Source: CAZLYF01 sp964586835 (lineage in GTDB: Bacteria; Bacillota; Clostridia; Christensenellales; Aristaeellaceae). From it: a stretch of DNA of 64,000 bases. Where the stretch lies: positions 1 to 64,000 of the forward strand of contig CAZPIC010000008.1 in assembly GCA_964586835.1 (NCBI GenBank). The letters run 5' to 3'. The translations under genes were made by a program, and so were the position numbers. The notes under the pieces were generated by a model. That model saw only the letters and a program-made list of their open reading frames with translations, did not search any database and had not been told where the DNA came from. Of this stretch, positions 17,551 through 26,308 are shown piece after piece. Position 1 is the first letter of the stretch. Each line of letters starts with the position of its first letter.

Positions 17551-19468
17551 GATGAAACGCTTGTCCCTTCTCGCCCTTAAGAAGGATCGGGACAGGCTGC
17601 TTGAGGAGATGCAGCGCTTAGGTTGCGTACAGGTTATGGAAAAAGACGCGGACTTGGAATCCTTTTCTGCGGGAGAAGCTGCGACAGCCGAACAGCTGCA
17701 GCTGGAGATCGACCGTATTGAAGGAGCCCTTACACTCCTGAAGGGCTATGATACGGAACCCCGCCCCATGTTTGGCGTTTTACCCCAGGTGAAAGAGGAC
17801 GAGGCAGCGGATGTCCTCGCCCAAAGCCATGAGCTCTTTGACCTGATTTCAACGATTGAAAAAGGCGAAGCCCGGCTTTTGGAACTCAGAGGAAGTAAAG
17901 CACGTGCCCGCGCAGCGCTGGATGTGCTAAGCCCCTGGGAAGGCTTGGAGTTCGCACCCCAGCAAATAGACAGCCTGAAAACGGTGGCTGTGATGATAGG
18001 CAGGATCCCTGCCCAGGCCTTGGACAACGCCAGGCAGAGGCTAAGCGTTCTGGCTGTACCGGGCGTCCTTGAGGTGGTTTCCGCGACGGGAGGCCATGTC
18101 CTCATGTTCGCCGTCCTGCACCTAAGCTGTGCGACAGAGGGCAGGGAAATCCTCGAAGAGTTGGGCTTTGCAGAAGAAAATTTCGCGGAATGGAGACACC
18201 TGACACCTAAAGACGCCATCGAGAAACTCAATGGACAGCTGGGCACTCTAGAAGAGGAGCGTGTGTCCATAGAGCGTTTCCGCATGGAAGCTGCAGGGCA
18301 GATCAGGTGTCTGAAGGTATTGCGAGATACGTTGTCGGTCCGGCGAGACCGCCTGAGTGCCGCCCGTCGCTGCGGTGCGACAGAAAGTGTTTTTCTTCTG
18401 GAAGGCTGGGTTCCTGCTGCGAATGCACCACAGGTCGTGAAGCAGCTTTCCAAGCTGTCGCCCGACTGCGTGACAGCGCTTGCCGACCCCGGGGAGGGCG
18501 ACAGCCCCCCGGTGTTGCTTAAGAACAACAAGCTGACCACGCCCTTTGAGACGGTTGTAGAAGGTTATTCCCTGCCATCCTATGAAGGCATAGACCCCAC
18601 GGCTGTGATGGCCCCCTTCTTCGCCTGCCTTTTTGGCATGATGGTTTCTGATGCAGGCTATGGCCTTATCATGACCATTGCGCTATTTCTGTTCATCAGG
18701 CTGAAAAAAATCCCGGCAAAAAACGCCCGCACGCTGCATCTCCTCCTGATGGGGGGGATTCTGACTGTGGTCTGGGGCTTTGTCTACAATTCATTCTTTG
18801 GGTTTTCGCCGCTGCCCCGTCGCCTTTGGCTATTGGATTCTGTCAATGATCCGCTTGTGGTGATGGGAGTCTGCATCGGCTTTGGGGCACTACACCTGTT
18901 TGCGGGTCTGTTGACAGGTGCGGTGATGAACATCCGACGTGGTGACCCGCTTACAGCGCTGTCAGACCAGCTGAGCTGGCTGTTGCTGGTGGTCGGTCTG
19001 GGACTGCTGGCGGTGCCCGCGCTGTCTGGTGTCGGGAAGGTGCTGGCGTGGGGAGGAGCAGGGCTGATCCTTGTCCTGACGGGGAGACCGAACCGTAACC
19101 CTCTCAAGCGCCTCATGAGTGGCCTGGGCGCTCTTTACGGTCTCTCGGGCTGGGTCGGTGATCTGCTGAGCTATATCCGTCTGTTTGGTATGGGTCTGGC
19201 GACGGGGGTCATCGCGATGGTATTTAACCGCCTTATCGCAATGGTGTGGGATAGTGGTCTGATAGGAAAGCTCATAGGCGCTATCCTATTTGTTGCGTGC
19301 CATGCGTTCAACCTGGCCATCAACGTCCTAGGGGCCTACGTACACGCCTGCAGGCTTCAGTATATTGAGTTTTTCGGCAAGTTCTATGAGGAAGGCGGAA
19401 AGGCGTTCAGGCCGCTTGCAGCCCGTACAAAATACGTCAGCATCGCGGACGGGCGCGGGCAGGTCTGA
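17537..19468 (+). CDS. ntpI: V-type ATP synthase subunit I (a subunit, ion channel stator)
   Basis: A 643-residue protein with a cytoplasmic, partly coiled-coil N-terminal half (to about 350) and a C-terminal membrane half with about seven hydrophobic segments starting near FFACLFGMMVSDAGYGLIM. The segment GDLLSYIRLFGMGLATGVIA carries the conserved membrane arginine that faces the rotor ring. It provides the ion half-channels of the Vo part. The ATG at 17537 lies inside the end of the preceding stalk gene. Confidence 0.92.
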   Translation: MALVKMKRLSLLALKKDRDRLLEEMQRLGCVQVMEKDADLESFSAGEAATAEQLQLEIDRIEGALTLLKGYDTEPRPMFGVLPQVKEDEAADVLAQSHELFDLISTIEKGEARLLELRGSKARARAALDVLSPWEGLEFAPQQIDSLKTVAVMIGRIPAQALDNARQRLSVLAVPGVLEVVSATGGHVLMFAVLHLSCATEGREILEELGFAEENFAEWRHLTPKDAIEKLNGQLGTLEEERVSIERFRMEAAGQIRCLKVLRDTLSVRRDRLSAARRCGATESVFLLEGWVPAANAPQVVKQLSKLSPDCVTALADPGEGDSPPVLLKNNKLTTPFETVVEGYSLPSYEGIDPTAVMAPFFACLFGMMVSDAGYGLIMTIALFLFIRLKKIPAKNARTLHLLLMGGILTVVWGFVYNSFFGFSPLPRRLWLLDSVNDPLVVMGVCIGFGALHLFAGLLTGAVMNIRRGDPLTALSDQLSWLLLVVGLGLLAVPALSGVGKVLAWGGAGLILVLTGRPNRNPLKRLMSGLGALYGLSGWVGDLLSYIRLFGMGLATGVIAMVFNRLIAMVWDSGLIGKLIGAILFVACHAFNLAINVLGAYVHACRLQYIEFFGKFYEEGGKAFRPLAARTKYVSIADGRGQV

Positions 19469-19514
19469 GCTTTCGCATACGGTCCACACAGAGGAACAGG
19501 AGGGCAAACGCAGT

Positions 19515-19991
19515 ATGTCAATCGGTCAAATTCTGGCGCTGGTTGCTGCTTCCACAGCGGTCATTCTTGCAGGCATGGGGTCCAGCAAGGGCGTAGGCTT
19601 GGCGGGGCAGACAGGCGCGGGCGTCGCGTCGGAGAACCCGGAGGTTACCGCCAAGCTCTTTATCCTACAGCTGCTGCCAGGTACGCAGGGCATCTACGGT
19701 TTTCTGATCGGTGTCATCGTGCTGATCAATACCGGCGTATTGGGGGGAGCCATGCTGCCCGTAACGGTCGAGCAGGGCCTTTCACTCATTGCAGCCTGCC
19801 TGCCCGTAGGGGTCGTGGGCTATTTCTCCGCAGTCAAGCAGGGTGAGGTTGCAGCCGGCGGCATGCTGATGACTGGACAGCACCCGGACATGTCGGGCAA
19901 AGCCATCACTATGGCTGTCATGGTGGAGACGTACGCCGTCCTCGCGCTGCTGACCTCTTTCTTGCTGGTCAACGCGATCGGGATCGGCTGA
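19515..19991 (+). CDS. ntpK: V-type ATP synthase subunit K (Na+-type rotor ring)
   Basis: A 158-residue proteolipid with two helical hairpins (four membrane segments). The first hairpin has LLPGTQGIYGF and no membrane carboxylate. The second has FSAVKQGEVAAGG and the ion-binding glutamate in MVETYAVLAL. Leu, Thr, Gln, Gln and Glu at these places are the Na+ ligands known from Enterococcus hirae NtpK, so this ring probably carries Na+ rather than protons. The start at 19515 follows AGGAGG at 19498-19503; the frame is open upstream into subunit I but is not coding there. Confidence 0.93.
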   Translation: MSIGQILALVAASTAVILAGMGSSKGVGLAGQTGAGVASENPEVTAKLFILQLLPGTQGIYGFLIGVIVLINTGVLGGAMLPVTVEQGLSLIAACLPVGVVGYFSAVKQGEVAAGGMLMTGQHPDMSGKAITMAVMVETYAVLALLTSFLLVNAIGIG

Positions 19992-20003
19992 CGGACGACC
20001 GGC

Positions 20004-20594
20004 ATGGACGTAAGCAGGATCATTAACAAACTACGTGCGGATGCTGAAGCCGAAGCGAACGCCATCGTGTCGGAGGCCCGCAGGGGTGCACAGCGGCTCC
20101 GGGAGGTTTGTGCTGCAGACATCGCGCGTGAGGAGGAAGGAGCCCTGCTCGCTGCGAAGGAGGAGGCAGAGGAGCTGGCGTTACGCCTGCGCCGCATGGA
20201 TGATCTGGAAGAAAGAAAGCGAACGCTCGCGGCTAAGCGGGACCTGCTGGACGAAGCCTTTCGCCAGGCCCTCTCCGAGCTGGAGGGTATCCCCGCCGCG
20301 AACGCGCGTCGTTATTTTATGCGCAAACTCACGCAGCTTGCGCAAGGGGGCGAGACCGTTCTCCCGGGCGAGCGAAACAGCCACTGGCTGGACGATGCTT
20401 TTGTCCGGGAGGCGTCCGACGCTCTGCGTGCAGCCGGCCGTAACGAGGCTCTGTGCCTGAGCGAGGAGCGGGTCTCTGGAATGGGTTTCGCCTTGGTTCT
20501 GGGCGGCACGCGTATGGAGTGCACATTCGAGGCCCTTCTTGCCGCGCAGAGGCTCGCGCTGGAGGCTGAAGCCGCCGCGGTGCTGTTTGTGTGA
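20004..20594 (+). CDS. ntpE: V-type ATP synthase subunit E (peripheral stalk)
   Basis: A 196-residue protein with a long Ala/Glu/Arg-rich helix for the first 100 residues and a compact alpha/beta C-terminal half, as in subunit E of A/V-ATPases. It forms the peripheral stalk with the product of the first gene and contacts subunit B. It starts 12 bases after the subunit K stop, without a strong ribosome site, so coupling to the upstream gene is likely. Confidence 0.82.
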   Translation: MDVSRIINKLRADAEAEANAIVSEARRGAQRLREVCAADIAREEEGALLAAKEEAEELALRLRRMDDLEERKRTLAAKRDLLDEAFRQALSELEGIPAANARRYFMRKLTQLAQGGETVLPGERNSHWLDDAFVREASDALRAAGRNEALCLSEERVSGMGFALVLGGTRMECTFEALLAAQRLALEAEAAAVLFV

Positions 20595-20616
20595 AGCGGG
20601 GAGAGGAGGGCTCTGT

Positions 20617-21588
20617 GTGCCCCAAAGCAGCATCTATTACGCCATAGGGCGCCTGAGTGTCCTTGAGGGAAGCGCGCTGGACCGGACGGGATTGGAGAGG
20701 TTGATCCAGGCCCCCACTGCGCAGGATGCCCGACGCGTCCTTGCGGAAGCCGGCTGGCCGGAAGGAGAAGATCTGGACCAGGTCGCGCGCGAGCGTCTGC
20801 GCAGCGCCTGCAACCTGGTCAGGCGGCTGAGCACCGATCCCGAAGTGACGAATTGTTTTCTGCTGCGCTATGACGCCAGGAACATCAAGACCTTGCTGAA
20901 GGCCAGGAGTTTGGGAGAGGAGGCTAGCCGTCTGTCCGAATGCGGCACACTGTCCCTGCCGCTGTTACGTCGCTCAGTGGCGGAACGCCGGTACGCCGGG
21001 TTACCTGAAGTTTTCCGTACCGCCTTGGAGGGACTGGAGAAGAGGCTGGCCGTGCGCGTGGATCCGCTGGACATAGACATCACGGTAGATAGAGCGCTCT
21101 TTGCTGCCATTTTCGCCGCCCTGTCTCCGAGCAGAGGGGATGCCAAGGACTATTTCAGGGCAAGGGTAGACCTGACCAATGGATTGATAGCTTTGCGCGC
21201 GCTTCACGCAGGGAAGCCTCCGGACTTTTTATCAGCTCAGCTGATACCGGGCGGGCGCGTTGCGCCCGCAGCCTTTGAGAAAGCCTTCCGCAAGCCGGAG
21301 ATGCTCCCCTCCCTGCTGAAGCGCTTCGGTCCCCGGGTGCACGCGGCAGCTCTGTCCGCCTTCATGGATGCGGGAAAGCTGCCTTTGCTGGAGAAAGAGG
21401 CAGAAGATTGGCTGACTGGGCTTTACCGCCCCTTTCGGCGGACGATCGACCGTGAAGAAAGGCTGGTCAGCTACCTTCTGCTGCGAGAACGAGAGGCCGA
21501 TGCTGTGCGCTTGGTGATGGCTGCCAGAGCCCACCAGTTCCCGCCTGAGACCATCCAGGAAAGGCTGCGTGAACTCTATGGCGGGTAA
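20617..21588 (+). CDS. ntpC: V-type ATP synthase subunit C (central stalk-ring adaptor)
   Basis: A 323-residue all-helical protein of the V-ATPase C/AC39 (d) family. It contains IYYAIGRLSVLEGSAL near the start and LRYDARNIKTLLKA, the family's typical segment, around residue 90. It couples the rotor ring to the central stalk. I choose the GTG start at 20617 because GAGAGGAGGG ends seven bases before it. The upstream frame to 20539 overlaps subunit E and is unlikely. It overlaps the next gene by 20 bases. Confidence 0.87.
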   Translation: MPQSSIYYAIGRLSVLEGSALDRTGLERLIQAPTAQDARRVLAEAGWPEGEDLDQVARERLRSACNLVRRLSTDPEVTNCFLLRYDARNIKTLLKARSLGEEASRLSECGTLSLPLLRRSVAERRYAGLPEVFRTALEGLEKRLAVRVDPLDIDITVDRALFAAIFAALSPSRGDAKDYFRARVDLTNGLIALRALHAGKPPDFLSAQLIPGGRVAPAAFEKAFRKPEMLPSLLKRFGPRVHAAALSAFMDAGKLPLLEKEAEDWLTGLYRPFRRTIDREERLVSYLLLREREADAVRLVMAARAHQFPPETIQERLRELYGG

Positions 21589-21922
21589 GCCTTGTCAGAT
21601 CGGCGTAGTGGGTGAGAGGGGCGCTGTGCTGGCGTTTCGCGCACTGGGTATGCGCGTCATCCCAGCCGAGACTGCGCAGGAGGCCGCCACAGCTGTACAG
21701 CGGCTGGCGCGCGAGGGTGTACCGGTGATCTTTATTACGGAGAAGGCAGCCCGTGCGATCCCTCAGATGTTAGACAGATACAGAGAGGACGCTCGTATCG
21801 CGCTGATCCCCATCCCGGGCAGTGGGGGCAGCGACGGGTACGGCATGGAAAGGCTGCGTGCCAGCGTATTAAGGGCTGTTGGCGCAGATATCCTTCCCGG
21901 CAACAACTCAAAGGAGCGATAG
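21569..21922 (+). CDS. ntpG: V-type ATP synthase subunit F (central stalk regulator)
   Basis: A 117-residue Rossmann-like small subunit. IGVVGERGAVLAFRALGMRV is the typical opening, and VPVIFITEKAARAI and LIPIPGSGG follow, all as in AtpF/NtpG of the A/V-type enzymes. It binds the central D subunit and stimulates ATP hydrolysis. Start GTG 21569 or ATG 21578; both lie within the end of subunit C, so translation is probably coupled. The next gene begins four bases after its stop. Confidence 0.88.
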   Translation: MNSMAGKPCQIGVVGERGAVLAFRALGMRVIPAETAQEAATAVQRLAREGVPVIFITEKAARAIPQMLDRYREDARIALIPIPGSGGSDGYGMERLRASVLRAVGADILPGNNSKER

Positions 21923-21925
21923 ACA

Positions 21926-23695
21926 ATGGCGCAGGGTACCATCGTGAAGGTGGCCGGTCCGCTGATTGTGGCGGAAGGCATGGCGGACGCGCGCATGTAT
22001 GACGTAGTCCGTGTCAGCAGCAGGCGGCTGGTGGGAGAAATCATAGAGCTCAGGCGCGACCGGGCTTCCATCCAGGTATATGAGGAGACCGCGGGGCTGG
22101 GGCCGGGAGAGCCTGTGGAGAACACCGGCGCTCCGCTGTCGGTGGAGCTGGGACCCGGTCTGATCGCGTCCATTTTTGACGGCATCCAGCGCCCACTCGA
22201 ACAGATGCGCCGCGATGCAGGCAACCGGATTCCCCGCGGCATTGAGGTCCCCGCGCTCAACCGTGAGAAGGAATGGCAGTTCATCCCTTCCGTTGCCGAG
22301 GGCGACCGCGTACAGCCCGGGGATATCCTGGGAACCGTGCAGGAGACTGCCGTGGTTGAACACCGTATCATGGTGCCCCCCGGCGCCTCCGGCGTGGTGA
22401 CGGAGATACGACGGGGGCTTGCCACTGTGGAGGAGGTCATCGTCCTCGTTCAGGGTGACGACGGGCGCCTTCACAGCATCACCATGCTGCAGCGCTGGCC
22501 TGTGCGCCGCGGCAGGCCTTACGCAGAAAAGCATGCCCCCGGCGCGCCCATGGTCACTGGTCAGCGAGGGGTGGATACCTTTTTCCCCATCGCTTCGGGT
22601 GGCGTCGCGGCGATCCCGGGCCCCTTCGGCTCCGGCAAAACCGTTGTGCAGCACCAGTTGGCCAAGTGGGCGGATGCGGATGTCATCGTCTACGTGGGCT
22701 GCGGAGAGCGTGGCAATGAGATGACGGACGTACTCATGGAGTTCCCTGAGCTCAATGACCCGCGCACGGGCGAAACCTTGATGCAGCGCACCGTACTCAT
22801 CGCCAATACTTCCGACATGCCCGTTGCGGCGCGCGAGGCCTCGATCTATACGGGAATTACCATCGCCGAGTACTACCGCGACATGGGCTACAAGGTAGCC
22901 GTCATGGCGGACTCCACCAGCCGCTGGGCAGAGGCCTTGCGTGAGATGTCCGGCCGTCTTGAGGAGATGCCTGGCGAGGAAGGTTATCCCGCATACCTGT
23001 CAAGCCGTATTGCTGAGTTTTACGAGCGCGCCGGTGTGGTGCGCTGTCTGGGCAGCGACAGCCGCTTGGGCTCTGTCTCCGCCATTGGCGCCGTCTCTCC
23101 TCCTGGAGGCGACATTTCTGAACCTGTGTCCCAGGCCACGCTGCGTATTGTCAAGGTGTTCTGGAGCCTTAGCGCGCAGCTGGCCAACCGACGCCACTTT
23201 CCCGCGATAGATTGGCTGCAATCTTACTCGCTCTATGCGAGCACGCTGTCAGAGTGGTTCACTGAGAACATAGCGGCGGACTGGGACAGCTTACGCGCCG
23301 AGGCGATGGCCCTCCTGCAGAACGAATCGGAGTTGGAGGAAGTGGTCCGGCTCATAGGTGTGGATGCCCTTTCCTGGCATGACCGGCTTACACTGGAAGT
23401 AGCCCGGTCTATCCGCGAAGACTACTTGCACCAGGACGCCTTCGACCCAACGGATACATACACCTCTCCGTCCAAGCAGGTACGCATGCTGCGGTTGATC
23501 CTCCTGTATGGTCGGCGCGGCCGTGTGGCACTGGATGCGGGCGCGGATCTCCACGCCTTGCTTGCGCTGCCTGTCCGTGAGCGGATTGGGCGCGCGAAGT
23601 ATATTCAGGAGAGCGAGCTTCATGAGTTTGACGCCATGGAAGCCGAGGTCGCCGCGCAGGCGGCGGCACTGACCGAGCAAGGGGGGCAGAACTGA
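21926..23695 (+). CDS. ntpA: V-type ATP synthase subunit A (catalytic)
   Basis: The 589-residue catalytic subunit. The Walker A loop GPFGSGKT lies at about residues 232-239, the A-subunit-specific non-homologous insert is in front of it, and VIYVGCGERGNEMTDVL, MADSTSRWAEALRE and YPAYLSSRIAEFYERAG are hallmark segments. It hydrolyses or makes ATP together with subunit B. With the Na+-type K subunit this suggests an ATP-driven or Na+-driven sodium pump. Confidence 0.97.
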   Translation: MAQGTIVKVAGPLIVAEGMADARMYDVVRVSSRRLVGEIIELRRDRASIQVYEETAGLGPGEPVENTGAPLSVELGPGLIASIFDGIQRPLEQMRRDAGNRIPRGIEVPALNREKEWQFIPSVAEGDRVQPGDILGTVQETAVVEHRIMVPPGASGVVTEIRRGLATVEEVIVLVQGDDGRLHSITMLQRWPVRRGRPYAEKHAPGAPMVTGQRGVDTFFPIASGGVAAIPGPFGSGKTVVQHQLAKWADADVIVYVGCGERGNEMTDVLMEFPELNDPRTGETLMQRTVLIANTSDMPVAAREASIYTGITIAEYYRDMGYKVAVMADSTSRWAEALREMSGRLEEMPGEEGYPAYLSSRIAEFYERAGVVRCLGSDSRLGSVSAIGAVSPPGGDISEPVSQATLRIVKVFWSLSAQLANRRHFPAIDWLQSYSLYASTLSEWFTENIAADWDSLRAEAMALLQNESELEEVVRLIGVDALSWHDRLTLEVARSIREDYLHQDAFDPTDTYTSPSKQVRMLRLILLYGRRGRVALDAGADLHALLALPVRERIGRAKYIQESELHEFDAMEAEVAAQAAALTEQGGQN

Positions 23696-23696
23696 T

Positions 23697-25085
23697 ATGC
23701 TAAAGGAGTACCGCAGTATTCGCGAAGTGGTCGGGCCCCTGATGCTGGTAGAGGGAGTCGATGGGGTCAAGTATGACGAGCTGGTAGAGATCGTACAGGC
23801 CGACGGAGAAACACGCTCCGGCAAGGTACTGGAGGTGGAGGGGGATCGAGCACTCGTGCAGCTGTTTGAGTCCAGTAACGGCCTTCGCATCGACGACAGC
23901 AGGGCGCGCTTTCTTGGGCGCGGCATCGAGCTGTCTGTTTCCCTGGACATGCTTGGCCGCGTCTTTGACGGTCTGGGCGAACCTCGCGACGGCGGACCTG
24001 CGCTGATTCCGGATAGGCGCGTGAACATCAACGGCGAACCGCTCAACCCCACCGCACGCGACTATCCCAATGAGTTCATCCAGACAGGCGTGTCTGCCAT
24101 CGATGGGCTCAATACGTTGGTGCGTGGCCAAAAGCTACCGGTGTTTTCCGGCAGCGGGCTTCCCCACGCGCAGCTGGCTACGCAGATCGCTAGGCAGGCA
24201 AAGGTGTTGGGCGCGCAGGAGAATTTTGCAGTCGTCTTTGCAGCCGTTGGCATTACCTTTGAAGAGGCGGATTACTTCATCAGCGATTTCCGGCGCACCG
24301 GATCCATTGAACGCGCGGTGCTTTTCATGAACCTGGCGGATGACCCGGCGATCGAGCGCATCGCCACACCGCGCATCGCGTTGACGGCAGCGGAGTACCT
24401 GGCCTATGAAAAAGACATGCATGTTCTGGTGATCCTGACGGATATTACCAACTATGCTGAAGCGCTACGTGAGGTCTCGGCTGCGCGGAAGGAAGTGCCC
24501 GGACGCAGGGGCTATCCTGGCTACTTGTACACAGATCTGGCTACCATGTATGAGCGTGCCGGCCGCGTCATTGGCAACCGGGGTTCTATCACCATGATTC
24601 CCATTCTTTCCATGCCTGAGGATGACATCACCCATCCTATCCCAGACCTGACAGGCTACATCACAGAGGGCCAGATTCTCTTAAGCCGTGAGCTGCATCG
24701 TAAGGGCGTGGAGCCTCCCATCGACGTGATGCCCTCCCTGTCGCGGTTGAAGGACAAGGGCATCGGTGCGGGTAAGACGCGCGAGGACCACGCTGCCACC
24801 ATGAACCAGATCTTTGCAGCCTACGCTCGGGGCAAGGACGCTAAGGAGCTGGCAGTTATTCTGGGAGATGCGGCGTTGACGGACACGGACAGGCAGTTTG
24901 CTGCCTTTGCTGATGCCTTTGAGCGGGAGTACGTTTCTCAGGGTTACCAAGCCGACCGTGGGGTCGAGGAGACGCTCGACCTGGGCTGGAAACTTCTGTC
25001 CATGCTGCCGCGGGTCGAACTCAAGCGCATCCGGGACTCTCTGATAGACAAATATCTTCCGACGCGGGCGCCTGAAGATGACTGA
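23697..25085 (+). CDS. ntpB: V-type ATP synthase subunit B (regulatory)
   Basis: A 462-residue non-catalytic partner of subunit A. In place of a working Walker A it has the family's PVFSGSGLPHAQLATQIARQ. Other marks are AVGITFEEADYFI, LILTDITNYAEALREV-type sequence and GYPGYLYTDLATMYERAG. It starts one base after the subunit A stop, and its end overlaps subunit D by eight bases. Confidence 0.97.
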   Translation: MLKEYRSIREVVGPLMLVEGVDGVKYDELVEIVQADGETRSGKVLEVEGDRALVQLFESSNGLRIDDSRARFLGRGIELSVSLDMLGRVFDGLGEPRDGGPALIPDRRVNINGEPLNPTARDYPNEFIQTGVSAIDGLNTLVRGQKLPVFSGSGLPHAQLATQIARQAKVLGAQENFAVVFAAVGITFEEADYFISDFRRTGSIERAVLFMNLADDPAIERIATPRIALTAAEYLAYEKDMHVLVILTDITNYAEALREVSAARKEVPGRRGYPGYLYTDLATMYERAGRVIGNRGSITMIPILSMPEDDITHPIPDLTGYITEGQILLSRELHRKGVEPPIDVMPSLSRLKDKGIGAGKTREDHAATMNQIFAAYARGKDAKELAVILGDAALTDTDRQFAAFADAFEREYVSQGYQADRGVEETLDLGWKLLSMLPRVELKRIRDSLIDKYLPTRAPEDD

Positions 25086-25710
25086 ACTCTATGTAAAGCC
25101 CACGCGCATGGAGCTGCAGCGCATGCGCCGACGCTTAAAGATGGCGAGGCGTGGACACAAGCTGCTCAAGGACAAGCGGGACGAGCTTGTACGCCGCTTT
25201 GTTGTTCTGGCGAAAGAGAACGTATGGCTGCGCGAGGAGGCAGAGGAGGGCTTGCGTGCGGCTTTGGGTGCCTTTGCACTGGCGCGCGCCGTGATGGACG
25301 GGCAGGCGCTGGAGGACGCCGTCATGTATCCAGCGAGAAAGGCGGAGGTGAGTCTGTCCATGAGGAACATTCTCTCTGTGCGTGTACCGGCACTGGAGCT
25401 GGGCGCAGGCCTTGCGGATACGATCCAGTCCTATGGCTATGCGGACACGTCTTCCGACCTGGATGGAGCGATTACAAGGCTGGCTGCACTGCTTCCCGGC
25501 CTGCTGAAGCTGGCGGAGACTGAGAAGGTGCTAAGCCTGCTGGCAGGAGAGATCGAGAAGACAAGGCGACGAGTCAACGCACTGGAGCATGTGATGATTC
25601 CCCGTTTTGAGCGAACCACCCGACATATCACGATGAAGCTCGATGAGGATGAGCGCGGTGCCCTGACCCGGCTGATGAAGGTGAAGGAGATGCTGGCACC
25701 CAAGGACTGA
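25078..25710 (+). CDS. ntpD: V-type ATP synthase subunit D (central rotor shaft)
   Basis: A 210-residue protein whose two ends form the long antiparallel coiled coil of the rotor shaft. The N-terminal helix RMELQRMRRRLKMARRGHKLLKDKRDEL (positions 25102-25185) and the C-terminal VNALEHVMIPRFERTTRHI are typical of AtpD. It turns inside the A3B3 ring together with subunit F. It is the last standard subunit of the operon; all subunits of a bacterial V/A-type enzyme are now accounted for. Confidence 0.93.
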   Translation: MTELYVKPTRMELQRMRRRLKMARRGHKLLKDKRDELVRRFVVLAKENVWLREEAEEGLRAALGAFALARAVMDGQALEDAVMYPARKAEVSLSMRNILSVRVPALELGAGLADTIQSYGYADTSSDLDGAITRLAALLPGLLKLAETEKVLSLLAGEIEKTRRRVNALEHVMIPRFERTTRHITMKLDEDERGALTRLMKVKEMLAPKD

Positions 25711-25724
25711 GGAGGCGGCGCGGC

Positions 25725-26279
25725 ATGGGAAAGGCGCTTGCAGAAGCGGTCCGGCGCATGAATGAGAAGCGCTTCCTCTGGTGTGTGGGAGCCTCTTTCA
25801 TGCTAGACAGCCGGGGCATCCTACCTGGCTTCCGGGATCTTGACTTTGTTGTTTCAAAGGAAGGTTGTCAGAGCGCCGAGGAGATCCTTGGGAAACTGGG
25901 TGAAATCAAAACACCCAAGGCGCCGGACAGCCGGTTTGTGTCCGACCGCTTCCTGGAGTTCAAGCTTGACAGCATAGAACTGGACCTGATCTGTGGACTA
26001 TGTGTAAGGCGGGACGGGTACATCTACCGCCTCGTGTTTGATAGCCTCTCGGTTGCGGGAGATGCCTTGCTGGAGGGAGAAAGGGTTCCGCTGGCGGCAC
26101 CTGAAGACTGGTTTGTGCTGTACATGATGATGCCTGACAGGGAGGAAAAAGCGCTGGCCATTGCGCGATATCTTGAGAGAGAAGGCGTTACACGGCCAGC
26201 CCTTCTGCGGCGGGCAAGGACACAGCCCCTTCCGCCAGCCTTGGCTGCATGGATAGACCGTCTGCTGCTGTCTGCGTAA
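25725..26279 (+). CDS. Nucleotidyltransferase-fold-like protein at the tail of the V-ATPase operon
   Basis: A 184-residue protein, not identified with certainty. The segment WCVGASFMLDSRGILPGFRDLDFVV resembles the strand-helix-strand with paired acidic residues (DLD) found in minimal nucleotidyltransferases, and a later ELDLI could give the third acidic residue. The second half is helical. It starts 15 bases after subunit D behind GGAGGCGG, so it is almost certainly part of the ATPase transcript, but such a gene is not a known ATPase component. It could be an accidental passenger or a modifier; no function is claimed. Confidence 0.5.
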   Translation: MGKALAEAVRRMNEKRFLWCVGASFMLDSRGILPGFRDLDFVVSKEGCQSAEEILGKLGEIKTPKAPDSRFVSDRFLEFKLDSIELDLICGLCVRRDGYIYRLVFDSLSVAGDALLEGERVPLAAPEDWFVLYMMMPDREEKALAIARYLEREGVTRPALLRRARTQPLPPALAAWIDRLLLSA

Positions 26280-26308
26280 ATCCCCTTTTAAGCAAGGGGC
26301 AGCTGCAG

